A stretch of 64,000 bases of DNA from Nocardioides jishulii. Lineage in GTDB: Bacteria; Actinomycetota; Actinomycetes; Propionibacteriales; Nocardioidaceae. Location of the stretch: the NCBI RefSeq assembly GCF_006007965.1, contig NZ_CP040748.1, forward strand, positions 1,302,001 to 1,366,000, in the 5' to 3' direction. How positions within the stretch are numbered: position 1 is the first letter of the stretch; each line of letters starts with the position of its first letter. The translations under genes were made by a program, and so were the position numbers. Shown here in pieces: positions 1 to 8,997 of this stretch. The notes below the pieces were generated by a model, which worked only from the letters and a program-made list of their open reading frames with translations, searched no databases and had not been told where the DNA came from.

Positions 1-586
1 CCATGACCTCGTGGACGATGAGCATCCGCGGGTTGGCGCCGTGCTCGGCGAGAATGTTGCGCGCGAACAGCGCCGCCTGCTCGGCGGCCGTCTGGGCGCC
101 GAGCGTCTGCTTGATCGGGACCACGTCGTTGTCGATGGTCTTGGGCAGTCCCACGACGGTGAGGTCGATCTGTTGACGGGCCAGGTGCGCGGCGAGGTCG
201 GCGGCCGCGGTGTTGGTGTCGTCGCCGCCGATGGTGTGCAGCACCTCGACACCGTCGGCCACCAGTTGGCGGGCCGCCACGTCAAGGGCGGTCTCGTCCG
301 GCCCGACGAGGCCACGGCGCCGGCAGTCCTCGTCGTTGGTCAGCTTGACCCGGCTGTTGCCGATCGGGCTGCCGCCGAAGCGGTGCAGCAGGGCGGCCCC
401 GCGGCGGGCCGCGTCGTCGACGACGATGCTGTCGCCGCGCAGGAGACCTTCGTAGCCGTGTCGGTAGGCCACGATCTCGGTCTCGGGGGAGCGGCTCGTC
501 CAGGTCTCGATCAGGGCGCCGACGGCCGAGGAGAGGCAGGGGGCGTATCCACCGGCGGTCAACAGGGCAACGCGTGTGGGGGCCAT
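1..586 (-). CDS. pfp: PPi-dependent 6-phosphofructokinase, 5' part only
   Basis: This gene runs off the left edge, so only the first 195 residues are visible. It phosphorylates fructose 6-phosphate in glycolysis. The glycine-rich start (LLTAGGYAPCLSS), GGDDT at residues 120-124 and PKTIDND at 148-154 are seen directly. In this family Asp in GGDD and Lys in PKTIDND mark enzymes that use pyrophosphate; ATP enzymes have GGDGS. The ATG at 586 lies 6 bases after a TATCAT hexamer, so the mRNA is probably leaderless. The gene is divergent from the DAHP synthase gene, with a 161-bp gap. The 3' end cannot be assessed. Confidence 0.9.
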   Translation of the reverse strand, partial: MAPTRVALLTAGGYAPCLSSAVGALIETWTSRSPETEIVAYRHGYEGLLRGDSIVVDDAARRGAALLHRFGGSPIGNSRVKLTNDEDCRRRGLVGPDETALDVAARQLVADGVEVLHTIGGDDTNTAAADLAAHLARQQIDLTVVGLPKTIDNDVVPIKQTLGAQTAAEQAALFARNILAEHGANPRMLIVHEVM

Positions 587-592
587 AGGGCG

Positions 593-598
593 ATGATA
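593..598 (-). promoter_or_regulatory. -10 hexamer of a leaderless promoter for pfp
   Basis: TATCAT on the minus strand fits TANNNT. Six bases separate it from the ATG at 586, which puts the expected transcription start on the start codon. No clear -35 is seen. Confidence 0.6.
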
Positions 599-735
599 GG
601 CCGAGGGTCATGGTGGGGGAGCCCCGCGCGTGGCAACCGTCACCTCGTGCGGTGCTCCGGGCGGAGTGGGGCGTACGCCTGTCTCACCCAGCGACGAGAA
701 CTGTGGGCGAGGCAGGGAAGCGCGCGGCGCGCACG

Positions 736-741
736 TACCCT
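736..741 (+). promoter_or_regulatory. -10 hexamer of a leaderless promoter for aroG
   Basis: TACCCT, then six bases, then the GTG start at 748. No Shine-Dalgarno sequence fits between them, so transcription most likely starts at the GTG. Confidence 0.65.
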
Positions 742-747
742 TGGGAC

Positions 748-2082
748 GTGACCATCCCGAGCCTCGAAGAACTGAACGCCCTCGGCCGGGTCCAGCAGCC
801 CACCTACCCGGACGCTGCTGCGCTCGACAGTGCGGTCGCCCGCCTGCGCAACTCGCCCCCGCTGGTCTTTGCCGGCGAGTGCGACGACCTCACGGAGAAG
901 CTTGCCGCGGTCACCCGCGGCGAGGCCTTTCTGCTCCAGGGCGGTGACTGCGCGGAGACCTTTGACGGCGTGACGGCCGACAACGTGCGCAACAAGCTGC
1001 GCGTGCTGCTGCAGATGGCGGTCGTGCTCACGTATGCCGCCTCCGTGCCCGTGGTCAAGGTCGGACGTCTGGCTGGCCAGTACGCCAAGCCCCGCTCGTC
1101 CGACACCGAGACCCGTGACGGGGTCACGCTGCCGGCCTTCCGCGGTGACGCGGTCAACGGCTTCGACTTCACCCCCGAGGCCCGCATCCCCGACCCGCAA
1201 CGCCTGGTCGAGATGTACAACGCCTCCGCGGCCACGCTCAACCTGGTGCGCGCCTTCACGACCGGTGGTTACGCCGACCTGCGCCAGGTGCACGCCTGGA
1301 ACACGGACTTCGTCCGTGACTCCGTCGCGGGCCTGCGCTACGAGAAGGTCGCGAGCGAGATCGACCGCGCCCTCACCTTCATGCAGGCGATCGGCGCCGA
1401 CCCCGACGAGTTCCACCGGGTCGACTTCTACTCCAGCCACGAGGCCCTGCTTCTCGAGTACGAGCACTCCTTGACGCGCATCGACTCCCGCACCGACAAG
1501 CCGTACGACGTCTCGGCCCACATGGTCTGGATCGGCGAGCGCACCCGTCAGCTCGACGGTGCCCACGTCGAGCTGCTGAGCCGGATCAGCAACCCGATCG
1601 GCGTGAAGCTCGGCCCCACGACCACCGCCGACGACGCGCTGGCCCTGGCCGACAAGCTGAACCCCGACAACATCCCGGGCCGGCTCACCTTCATCACCCG
1701 CTTCGGCGCCCAGAAGATCCGCGACGGCCTGCCGACGCTGGTCGAGAAGGTCAAGGCCGCCGGCACCCAGGTGGCGTGGGTCTGCGACCCGATGCACGGC
1801 AACACGTTCGAGGCCTCCTCCGGCTACAAGACCCGTCGCTTCGACGACGTCATCGACGAGGTCCAGGGCTTCTTCGACGTGCACCGCTCGCTCGGCACCT
1901 GGCCCGGTGGCCTGCACGTCGAGCTCACCGGTGACGACGTCACCGAGTGCGTCGGTGGCGGCGAGCTGATCGACGAGGCCGGCCTCGCCAACCGTTACGA
2001 GTCGGTCTGCGACCCGCGCCTGAGCCGCGTGCAGTCGCTCGAGATGTCCTTCCTCGTCGCGGAGATGCTGCGCAAGGCCTGA
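748..2082 (+). CDS. aroG: Class II 3-deoxy-7-phosphoheptulonate (DAHP) synthase
   Basis: The 444-residue enzyme condenses phosphoenolpyruvate and erythrose 4-phosphate in the first step of the shikimate pathway. The plant/mycobacterial class II form is recognised from FAGECDDL, LLQGGDCAETF, VVKVGRLAGQ, the KPRSSDTE segment and the WVCDPMHGNT block. The length is close to M. tuberculosis AroG (462). The GTG at 748 is preferred because the protein begins there at the family's usual point and a TACCCT hexamer sits 6 bases upstream. An in-frame start at 610 would add a tail unlike the family. A strong hairpin follows the stop. Confidence 0.95.
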   Translation: MTIPSLEELNALGRVQQPTYPDAAALDSAVARLRNSPPLVFAGECDDLTEKLAAVTRGEAFLLQGGDCAETFDGVTADNVRNKLRVLLQMAVVLTYAASVPVVKVGRLAGQYAKPRSSDTETRDGVTLPAFRGDAVNGFDFTPEARIPDPQRLVEMYNASAATLNLVRAFTTGGYADLRQVHAWNTDFVRDSVAGLRYEKVASEIDRALTFMQAIGADPDEFHRVDFYSSHEALLLEYEHSLTRIDSRTDKPYDVSAHMVWIGERTRQLDGAHVELLSRISNPIGVKLGPTTTADDALALADKLNPDNIPGRLTFITRFGAQKIRDGLPTLVEKVKAAGTQVAWVCDPMHGNTFEASSGYKTRRFDDVIDEVQGFFDVHRSLGTWPGGLHVELTGDDVTECVGGGELIDEAGLANRYESVCDPRLSRVQSLEMSFLVAEMLRKA

Positions 2083-2092
2083 GCCTGACGTC

Positions 2093-2126
2093 AGGGCGGT
2101 GCGGACCACCAGGTCCGCACCGCCCT
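2093..2126 (+). terminator. Hairpin terminator after aroG
   Basis: A perfect 15-bp stem (2093-2107 with 2112-2126) closes on a 4-base ACCA loop, 10 bases after the aroG stop. The following sequence is only mildly T-rich, as is usual in very G+C-rich actinobacteria. Confidence 0.75.
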
Positions 2127-2152
2127 TCGTCATTTCCGCCGACGCGCGCCCG

Positions 2153-2158
2153 TAGGCT
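2153..2158 (+). promoter_or_regulatory. -10 hexamer of a leaderless promoter for ltaE
   Basis: TAGGCT, then CGCAGG, then the GTG start at 2165. The 6-base spacing predicts transcription from the start codon. Confidence 0.6.
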
Positions 2159-2164
2159 CGCAGG

Positions 2165-3178
2165 GTGAGCGACCTCGTGGACCTGCGTTCCGACACCCTG
2201 ACCCAGCCGACCGGGGCGATGCGCCGTGCCATGGCTGATGCGCCCGTGGGCGACGACGTCTACGGGGAGGACCCGACGGTCCTCGAGCTGCAGGAGCGGG
2301 TGGCCGAGCTCTTCGGCCACGAGGCCGCCCTCTTCACCCCGACCGGATCCATGGCCAACGTCCTGGCTGTGCGCAGCGTCGTGGCTCCCGGGCAGGAGGT
2401 GCTCTGCGAGAGCTCGGCCCACATCGCGCGCGCCGAGCTCGGGGCCCACGCTGTCTACAACCAGGTGACGATGCGCACCTGGACGCACCCGCGTGGTCAG
2501 GTCGACCTCGACGCCGTGCGTCACCTGCACGCACCGGACATGGGGCCGTTCTTCGTGCCGACCGCTGCCGTGTCGGTGGAGAACACCCACAACTTCGCTG
2601 GCGGCGCCGTGACCGGGATAGACGACCTTCGGGCACTGCGCGGCTGGGCGGACGAGGTGGGTTGCGCGGTGCACCTCGACGGCGCCCGGATCTGGAACGC
2701 CCACGTCGCCACGGGCACGTCCCTGCGCGACTACGGAACGATTGCCGACGTGCTGGCCGTCTGCCTCTCCAAGGGGCTGGGCGCCCCGGTGGGCTCGCTC
2801 CTGGTGGGGTCGACCGAGGCGATGACCGAGGCACGGGTGTGGCGCAAGCGGATGGGTGGCGGCATGCGTCAGGTCGGCGTGCTCGCGGCCGCGGGCCTGT
2901 ACGCCCTCGACCGCCACGTCGAGCGGCTGGCCACCGACCACGCCCACGCCCGGCTGCTCGCGAAGGCCTGCGGCGTCGACCCGACGACCGTGGACACCAA
3001 CATCGTGGTCCTCGAGCACCACGACGCCCTGGGCTTCGTCGACGCGGCGGCGCGCGAGGGCGTACGCGTCTCGGCCGTCGGTCCGCGCACCGTACGCCTG
3101 GTCACGCACCTGGGTGTCGACGAGGCCGGTGCCCGGCGAGCGGCGACGGTGCTGGCGCGCCTGGTCGAGGCCGTCTGA
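2165..3178 (+). CDS. ltaE: Low-specificity L-threonine aldolase
   Basis: This is a PLP-dependent fold-type I enzyme of 337 residues that cleaves threonine to glycine and acetaldehyde. The sequence shows the N-terminal DLRSDTLTQPT block, the GDDVYGEDPTV segment, HLDGARIWNA with the cofactor-binding Asp, and the Schiff-base lysine in CLSKGLGAPVGS. The GTG start follows a TAGGCT hexamer by 6 bases. The gene is transcribed alone and converges with the EamA transporter gene 28 bp downstream. A role in glycine supply or threonine breakdown is inferred from the family. Confidence 0.92.
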   Translation: MSDLVDLRSDTLTQPTGAMRRAMADAPVGDDVYGEDPTVLELQERVAELFGHEAALFTPTGSMANVLAVRSVVAPGQEVLCESSAHIARAELGAHAVYNQVTMRTWTHPRGQVDLDAVRHLHAPDMGPFFVPTAAVSVENTHNFAGGAVTGIDDLRALRGWADEVGCAVHLDGARIWNAHVATGTSLRDYGTIADVLAVCLSKGLGAPVGSLLVGSTEAMTEARVWRKRMGGGMRQVGVLAAAGLYALDRHVERLATDHAHARLLAKACGVDPTTVDTNIVVLEHHDALGFVDAAAREGVRVSAVGPRTVRLVTHLGVDEAGARRAATVLARLVEAV

Positions 3179-3206
3179 CGACCGAGCCTCCGGGCTCTGA
3201 CCCGAC

Positions 3207-4103
3207 TCACACGGTGAGGTGCGTGACCTCGCCCTCGATCGGGCGTCGGCTCGGGACCAGCTCGACCACCAGCATGGCCGTCAGGACCATCGCACCGCCC
3301 AGCAGCAGCCGCGAGGTCAGTGACTCCCCGCCCAGCGCAACCGCGAACGCGGCCGCGAAGACCGGCTCCATGCTCATGATGATCGCGCACCGCGTCGGTG
3401 GTAGGTGCGCCTGTGCCCACGTCTGGACGAAGAGGGCAGCGGCGCCCGCGACCAGCGCCATGTAGAGCATCGACGTCCAGTCCTCGGCCGTGGCCGGCAG
3501 GACGATGCCGTCGGGGACGGTGGCGACGAAGCAGATGGCGGCAATCACCATCAGCTGGACGATCGACATGCCCATCGCCTCGGAGGGGCGCGACCAGGCG
3601 CCCAGGCCGACGATGTGCAGGGCGTAGAGGGCGGCGGCCACCAGGGTGAGGGACTCGCCGTAGCCCAGGGCGAACTCGCCGCGCATCGTGAGCAGCCACA
3701 GGCCTGCGGTGGCCAGCGCCACCGCGCCCCAGGTCACCCCGCTGATGCGCGTACGCAGCAGGAGGGCGGCGAAGATCGGGGTCAGCACGACGTACATGCC
3801 GGTGACGAAGCCGCTCACGCTGGCGGGGGTGTGGGCCAGCCCGGCGGTCTGGAGGATCTGGGCGACCCCGTAGAGCAGGCCGAGCACCAGGGCGTGGCGC
3901 CGGGAGTCGCGCGAGAGGCGGCCCAGTGCGCGGGGCGCGACGAGCAGCATGGCGAGGCTCGCGATGGCGAAGCGCACCGCGAGGAAGTCGAGGGTCGGGA
4001 CCCGGTCCAGGAGGTCCTTGATGAGGAAGAACGTCGAACCCCACGAAGCCGTCATGGCGACGAGCGCGAGCGTCGCCACCAGCGTGGTGCCCCGACGACT
4101 CAT
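3207..4103 (-). CDS. EamA-family (DMT superfamily) transporter
   Basis: This integral membrane protein of 298 residues has about ten hydrophobic helices arranged as two tandem EamA repeats. The first repeat opens with TASWGSTFFLIKDLL, a typical DMT entry motif; the second ends in the hydrophobic MEPVFAAAFAVALGGE block. Families of this kind export or import small metabolites, and the substrate cannot be deduced. The ATG at 4103 overlaps the stop of the upstream endonuclease IV gene by 4 bases (ATGA), so the two are co-transcribed and translationally coupled. Confidence 0.85.
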   Translation of the reverse strand: MSRRGTTLVATLALVAMTASWGSTFFLIKDLLDRVPTLDFLAVRFAIASLAMLLVAPRALGRLSRDSRRHALVLGLLYGVAQILQTAGLAHTPASVSGFVTGMYVVLTPIFAALLLRTRISGVTWGAVALATAGLWLLTMRGEFALGYGESLTLVAAALYALHIVGLGAWSRPSEAMGMSIVQLMVIAAICFVATVPDGIVLPATAEDWTSMLYMALVAGAAALFVQTWAQAHLPPTRCAIIMSMEPVFAAAFAVALGGESLTSRLLLGGAMVLTAMLVVELVPSRRPIEGEVTHLTV

Positions 4104-5014
4104 CCGTGGGCCTGCTCGCGCAACTTCTTGAGCAGCGGGATGTCGGTGTTGCCCGCGTCCCTCGAGCCCGGGGTCTCCAGGATGAACGGCACGCCCTCCA
4201 GCCCCGGGTGGGCGAAGAGCTCGCTGAAGGCGCCCGTGCCGATGTGGCCCTCGCCGATGCGCTGGTGGCGGTCCTTGAAGGCGCCGCGTACGTCCATCGA
4301 GTCGTTGGCGTGCACCAGGCGCAGACGTCCCGGACCGCCGATCTCGATGATCCGGTCGACGGTGGCCGTGGCGCCGCCCTCGTCGTCGAGCGGGGCGCCG
4401 GCGGCGAAGACGTGGCAGGTGTCGAGGCAGATGCCCGCGCGCGGGTGGTCGTCGACCGCGGCGAGGTAGGGGACGAGGTCCTCGACCCCGGCACAGAGGC
4501 TGCGCCCCTGGCCGGCGGTGGGCTCGAGCAGCAGCCACGGCGCGTCCTCGTCACCGAGCGCCTCCAGGAGGGGGAGCAGGCCGTCGCGGACCTGCCGCAT
4601 GGCGCTGGCGTGCCGCTCCGTGCTCCCGGTCGGGTCGACGAACGACCCCGTGTGCACGACGACGCCCTCGGCGCCGATCTCGGCCGCGCGGCGCAGGTTG
4701 TGCGCCAGCACGGCGACGGACTTCTCGTACGTCGCGGGCGTGGGGGAGCCGAGGTTCACGAGGTAGGGGGCGTGCACGAAGACCCGCATGCCCCGTGCGG
4801 CGGTGGCCTCGCGGAAGGCCGCGTCCACGCGCGGGTCGCCGGCGGAGTGGGCCCAACCGCGGGGATTGCCGACGAAGACCTGGATGGTCTCCGCCTCGAT
4901 CTCGACGGCGGACGCGAGGGCTCCGGCGACGAGCCCTTTGCCCACCTGGACGTGGGTACCGACGGGGTTGCGCAGGGCGGAGGGGGAGAGCGAGGGGAAG
5001 GACTGCTTCAGCAC
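4100..5014 (-). CDS. nfo: Endonuclease IV (AP endonuclease)
   Basis: This metal-dependent endonuclease of 304 residues acts on abasic sites and damaged 3' ends in base excision repair. The TIM-barrel signatures seen are QVFVGNPRGW, the VHAPYLVNLGSP metal-site loop, GVVVHTGSF, LLLEPTAGQG, ICLDTCHVFAAG and HANDSMDVRG. These carry the His, Glu and Asp ligands of the trinuclear zinc centre. The GTG start lies 6 bases after TAGAGT and so looks leaderless. It is the first gene of a two-gene unit with the EamA transporter. Confidence 0.93.
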   Translation of the reverse strand: MLKQSFPSLSPSALRNPVGTHVQVGKGLVAGALASAVEIEAETIQVFVGNPRGWAHSAGDPRVDAAFREATAARGMRVFVHAPYLVNLGSPTPATYEKSVAVLAHNLRRAAEIGAEGVVVHTGSFVDPTGSTERHASAMRQVRDGLLPLLEALGDEDAPWLLLEPTAGQGRSLCAGVEDLVPYLAAVDDHPRAGICLDTCHVFAAGAPLDDEGGATATVDRIIEIGGPGRLRLVHANDSMDVRGAFKDRHQRIGEGHIGTGAFSELFAHPGLEGVPFILETPGSRDAGNTDIPLLKKLREQAHG

Positions 5015-5020
5015 CGGACA

Positions 5021-5026
5021 ACTCTA
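5021..5026 (-). promoter_or_regulatory. -10 hexamer of a leaderless promoter for nfo
   Basis: TAGAGT on the minus strand, then TGTCCG, then the GTG start at 5014. The 6-base spacing leaves no room for a leader. Confidence 0.65.
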
Positions 5027-5072
5027 GGGCTGACATCCGCCCGTCCGGCGGCCGGGGAGCCGGAGGAGGGGT

Positions 5073-7211
5073 TCAGATCAGGAAGAGCGTGACCGTGAAG
5101 CCCTTGGGCACCATCTCGCCGGCGCCGGGGTCGCTGCTGAGCACGAAGCCGAGGCCGATGTACTGGCCTGAGCGCTCGACCTTCACGGTGAAGCCGAGCG
5201 CCTCGAGCCGCTCCTTGGCCGCCTTCTCCCCCTGGGCGATCACCCGCGGCATCTGCACGAGCTCTGGCCCCTTGGAGACGACCAGCTTCACGGTGTCGCC
5301 CTTGAAGAGCGTGCCGCTCGTGGGGCTCTGGCTGATCACCACGCCCTCGGCGACGTCGTCGTCGAAGACCCGCTCGGTGTCGACCTCGAGACCGGCGCCG
5401 GTGAGTGCTGCGGTCGCCTTGTCGGCCTTCTTGCCGGTCCAGTCGTCGAGCTCGACCGGCTCCCGGCCCTTGCTCACCACCACGTTGACCGCGGTGCCCG
5501 GGCGCAGCGTGGCGCCGGCCTTGGGGTTGCTGGAGATGACCTGCCCCTCGGGGACGGTCTCGTGGTAACGGTCGACCTGACGTCCGAACTCGAGCTTCAT
5601 CCTCTCGAGGGCTGCTTGGGCCTCGTCGACCGACAGGCCGGACAGCTTCGGGACGTCGTAGCGCTCCGGGCCGCGGGAGAGCGAGAGCACCACGGTGTCG
5701 CCGGGGAGCACCCGGTCGCCGGGGCCAGGGTCGGTGGAGACGACGTCGTCGACGGGCACGTCCTCGCTGTAGGAGGGGTCACCCACCTCGACCTCCAGAC
5801 CGGCCGCCTCGAGCGCCTCGACGGCTGCGGCCCGGTCCATGCCCAGCACCGACGGCGTGGTCGTGTAGCGGGCGAACCCGAACCACCACGAGGCGAGGCC
5901 GACGGCCACCACGAGGAGCAGGGAGAGCAGCAGCACCAGCGGGCCGCGACGAGAGCGTCGCCTGGTCGACGGCGTACGCGGGAGGTCCGGCTCGGGGACA
6001 GGCAGCCGGGCGATGCCTGGCGCGGCGGCCACCGACGACCCCGCGAAGTCGTGCGGGACCTGGATCTGCTGGGTGCGGTCACTGACCGCGACACCGAGGT
6101 CGTCGCTGTGCCCCACGACGGTGGTGCGCTCGCTGGGCGCCTCGAAGAACGACTCGAACGTTGTGTCCGAGTCCCTCGTCGCCCTGGCGTCGTCGCCCGT
6201 GGTCGAGGGGGACTCGAGGTCGGCGAAGCCGTCGCTGTCGGCCTCCATCTCGACGGGCAACGGGGAGACGACCGGCAGCGGGCGCAGGTCGGTCTCGAGC
6301 TCGGGGTCCTCAGTGATCCCGTCACGCAGCGTCTGGGCGACCCGCCGCACCTGGTGCAGGAGGACTCCGGCGTCAGCCGGGCGCTGGTCCTTGTCGCGGG
6401 CGGTGGCGCGCGCGACCAGGGCGTCGACGTACGCAGGCAGCCCCGGCACCCGCGCCGAGGGTGCAGGGACGTCCTCGTGCACGTGCTTGTAGGCGACCTG
6501 GATCTGGGTCTCGCCCTCGTGGGGCTTCGCGCCGGTGAGGAGCTCGTAGAGGAGCACGCCGGCGGCGTACACGTCGGCGCGGGCATCGGCCTGTCCCTGG
6601 ACGACCAGCTCGGGGGCGAGGTAGGAGACGGTGCCGATGACGACGCCGGTCGCGGTGTGGTGGGAGGTGGCGCTGACCGCCTTGGCGAGGCCGAAGTCGG
6701 CCACCTTGACCGACGTCGACTCCGGGCCTTCGCCGATGAGCACGTTCTCGGGCTTGACGTCACGGTGCACGATCCCGGCGCGGTGGGCTGCCGCGAGGGC
6801 TGCCAGCACGGGCTCGATGAGCGCGAGGGCCCGGGCTGCCCCCAACGGCGCCTCGTCGCGGATCACGTCGCGCAGGGTGCGGCCGGGCACGTACTCCATG
6901 GCCAGGAAGACGGTGCCGTCGTCCTCGCCCTGGTCGTAGACCGCCACGACGTTGGGGTGGGAGAGCTGGGCAGCCGCGCGGGCCTCGCGCACGAAGCGGT
7001 CGGCGAAGTCGTTGCCGTCGCCCAGGCCCTGGTGCATCACCTTGACCGCCACGGTGCGTTCGAGGCGGAGGTCGACGGCTTCGTAGACACCGGCCATGCC
7101 GCCCCGAGCGATGCGGCGCACGATGCGGTAACGCCCGTCGAGCACCCGCCCGCGCAGGGGGTCGGGGGGGTCCGCAGCGGCGCGCCGGCGCGTGGACTCG
7201 TCTGACTCCAC
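5073..7211 (-). CDS. Receptor-type Ser/Thr protein kinase with four PASTA domains (at the pknL locus)
   Basis: The 712-residue kinase has a cytoplasmic catalytic domain (about 27-295) with Lys57 in AVKVM, HRDVKPEN at 149-156 and DFG at 172-174. A long acidic linker follows, then one membrane helix (about 423-446) and four extracellular PASTA repeats (about 448-513, 514-581, 582-649, 650-712). PASTA domains bind peptidoglycan fragments or lipid II, so this kinase probably couples cell-wall state to phosphorylation. Gene order matches mycobacterial pknL, but M. tuberculosis PknL lacks PASTA repeats. GGAGG precedes the GTG at 7211. It is divergent from an Rv2175c-like gene, a known PknL substrate in M. 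tuberculosis. Confidence 0.93.
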   Translation of the reverse strand: MESDESTRRRAAADPPDPLRGRVLDGRYRIVRRIARGGMAGVYEAVDLRLERTVAVKVMHQGLGDGNDFADRFVREARAAAQLSHPNVVAVYDQGEDDGTVFLAMEYVPGRTLRDVIRDEAPLGAARALALIEPVLAALAAAHRAGIVHRDVKPENVLIGEGPESTSVKVADFGLAKAVSATSHHTATGVVIGTVSYLAPELVVQGQADARADVYAAGVLLYELLTGAKPHEGETQIQVAYKHVHEDVPAPSARVPGLPAYVDALVARATARDKDQRPADAGVLLHQVRRVAQTLRDGITEDPELETDLRPLPVVSPLPVEMEADSDGFADLESPSTTGDDARATRDSDTTFESFFEAPSERTTVVGHSDDLGVAVSDRTQQIQVPHDFAGSSVAAAPGIARLPVPEPDLPRTPSTRRRSRRGPLVLLLSLLLVVAVGLASWWFGFARYTTTPSVLGMDRAAAVEALEAAGLEVEVGDPSYSEDVPVDDVVSTDPGPGDRVLPGDTVVLSLSRGPERYDVPKLSGLSVDEAQAALERMKLEFGRQVDRYHETVPEGQVISSNPKAGATLRPGTAVNVVVSKGREPVELDDWTGKKADKATAALTGAGLEVDTERVFDDDVAEGVVISQSPTSGTLFKGDTVKLVVSKGPELVQMPRVIAQGEKAAKERLEALGFTVKVERSGQYIGLGFVLSSDPGAGEMVPKGFTVTLFLI

Positions 7212-7351
7212 GATCGACCTCCGGGGGAAAACGGGCTGGGACGGACGGCGCCCGGGGCTGGTGGGCGCGGGCCGTGGGGCAATCGTAGTGATCGCCCCAC
7301 GAATCGCGGTGTCCGCAGTCCAGTTCCGGCGTGGCGCGAGGGGGTGGCACC

Positions 7352-7732
7352 ATGGAGCACATGAACGACGGACCCCTCTCCTCCGCAGACCTCGACGCCC
7401 TCGTCCCGACGTGGATCGACTGGGCAGGAGCGGCGGCCCAGCTGGGCGTCTCGGTGGGACGCGTACGCACGATGATCCGTGAGCACGAGCTGGCCGCGGC
7501 CGTGCCGCGTCCCGGCGCCGGGCAGCAGATCCCCGCTGACTTCCTCCAGGAGGGCGAGGTCGTGAAGGGACTGCCCGGCCTCCTCACCGTGCTGCACGAC
7601 GGGGGCTACGACGACCGCGAGTGCATCGCGTGGCTCTACACCGACCTGGACCTGCCGGGCCGTCCGATCGACGCCCTGCGGGAGAACCGCGGCTCCGAGG
7701 TCAAGCGTCGCGCCCAGTCGATGGCCTTCTGA
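7352..7732 (+). CDS. Rv2175c-family DNA-binding protein
   Basis: This small protein of 126 residues has a predicted helix-turn-helix near AAQLGVSVGRVRTMI and a C-terminal segment (LPGLLTVLHDGGYDDRECIAWLYT) that matches the Rv2175c family. In M. tuberculosis the homologue binds DNA and is phosphorylated by the neighbouring kinase PknL. Here too it sits head to head with a Ser/Thr kinase gene, which supports a kinase-substrate pair. The ATG at 7352 has GAGGGGG 7 bases upstream; a second in-frame ATG lies at 7361. Its regulatory targets are unknown. Confidence 0.85.
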   Translation: MEHMNDGPLSSADLDALVPTWIDWAGAAAQLGVSVGRVRTMIREHELAAAVPRPGAGQQIPADFLQEGEVVKGLPGLLTVLHDGGYDDRECIAWLYTDLDLPGRPIDALRENRGSEVKRRAQSMAF

Positions 7733-7793
7733 CCGACTGCCCCCTGCTGGAGTCGCAGCGCCGCCGGGGGCGCAGCCTCGCTGGAGGGTCGCT

Positions 7794-8876
7794 CTAGAAG
7801 ACCCGCTGCGTCGCCAGACCGGCGAGCCGGCGCAGGGCCACGGTCGCACCGGCGTCGAACCCGGCGGCATCGAGTCGCTCGACTGCCCGGTCGGAGAGCT
7901 CGGTGATCTTCCGTTCCACGGCGTCTGCGGCGCCGGAAGCCTGGATGATCGCCCGCAGCTCGGCCACATGGGTGTCGTCGAGCGGCGTGCCGAGGGCGGC
8001 GTCGAGCGTGGCGGCGCCGGCCTCGTCGGATCCGTCGAGGGCCAGTGCCACCAGCACGGTGCGCTTGCCCTCGACCAGGTCGTCACCGGCGGGCTTGCCG
8101 GTGGTCGCGGGGTCCCCGAAGACGCCGAGGAGGTCGTCGCGCAGCTGGAACGCCTCACCGAGCGGGAGTCCGAACTCCGTGAGCGTGTCGAGCTGCTGCT
8201 CGGTGGCACCGGCCAGCGCGGCGCCGATGTGCAGGGGCCGTTCGATGGAGTACTTGGCCGACTTGTAGCGCAGCACCGTCATGGCGGTCTCGACGTCGGC
8301 GTGGGCGCGGGCCTGCACCGAGACGTCCAGGAACTGGCCCGCGATCACCTCGGTGCGACAGAGGGCGAAGACCTCGAGGGCGGGAGCGACCCGCTCGAAG
8401 GAGAGGCCGCAGCGGCGCAGGAGCTCGCCCGACCAGGCCAGCAGCAGGTCGCCCAGCAGGATCGCTGCGGCGGCACCGTACTGCTCCGCGTCGCCTCGCC
8501 AGCCGGCCGCCACGTGCTCGGCCTCGAGCGCCTTGTGGGTGGCCGGACGGCCCCGACGGGTGTCCGAGGCGTCCATCAGGTCGTCGTGGACCAGGGCGCT
8601 GGCCTGCAGCAGCTCCATGGCGGCACAGGCCCGGAGCAGCGCACGCTCGTCCTCCACCTCGGGCTGGATGGCCCGGTAGCCCCACCAGCAGAACGCTGCC
8701 CGGAAGCGCTTGCCTCCGTCGAGGGCGACCCTGGCCTCGGTGAGCAGCCGTGCCGCGTCGGGGCCCAGCGGCGCCAGACGGGTCTCCTGCTCGTCGAGGA
8801 ACTCGTCCAGGGTGGACTGGAGGGCGGTGCGGAACGCCTCGGCGTCCCACTCGGCAGGCTGGGTAGGCGCGGGCAC
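7794..8876 (-). CDS. Polyprenyl (geranylgeranyl-type) diphosphate synthase
   Basis: This trans-isoprenyl diphosphate synthase has 360 residues. It extends allylic diphosphates with isopentenyl diphosphate. The first Asp-rich motif DDLMD (98-102, followed by ASDTRRG), the GGKRFRA substrate loop and the second motif in FQLRDDLLGVFGD are all present. Position and length match M. tuberculosis idsA2 (Rv2173). The GTG at 8876 is chosen because TAGGCT lies exactly 7 bases upstream; an in-frame ATG at 8894 is the alternative. Product chain length cannot be read with certainty. A CrtI-like oxidoreductase nearby could share an isoprenoid pathway, but no phytoene synthase gene is present in the window. 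Confidence 0.88.
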   Translation of the reverse strand: MPAPTQPAEWDAEAFRTALQSTLDEFLDEQETRLAPLGPDAARLLTEARVALDGGKRFRAAFCWWGYRAIQPEVEDERALLRACAAMELLQASALVHDDLMDASDTRRGRPATHKALEAEHVAAGWRGDAEQYGAAAAILLGDLLLAWSGELLRRCGLSFERVAPALEVFALCRTEVIAGQFLDVSVQARAHADVETAMTVLRYKSAKYSIERPLHIGAALAGATEQQLDTLTEFGLPLGEAFQLRDDLLGVFGDPATTGKPAGDDLVEGKRTVLVALALDGSDEAGAATLDAALGTPLDDTHVAELRAIIQASGAADAVERKITELSDRAVERLDAAGFDAGATVALRRLAGLATQRVF

Positions 8877-8883
8877 GGCCCCG

Positions 8884-8889
8884 AGCCTA
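8884..8889 (-). promoter_or_regulatory. -10 hexamer of a leaderless promoter for the polyprenyl synthase gene
   Basis: TAGGCT on the minus strand, then seven bases, then the GTG at 8876. This hexamer is the main reason for preferring that start over the ATG at 8894. Confidence 0.6.
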
Positions 8890-8997
8890 GCCATGGCCCG
8901 CGGGCGCGCCCACCCTGCGTCGCAGGATGTGGGCTCCCGGCAGAGCTGACCGAAACCGGTCACGTGCTGACCGGACCGACCCGGGGTCGGTGCTGAC

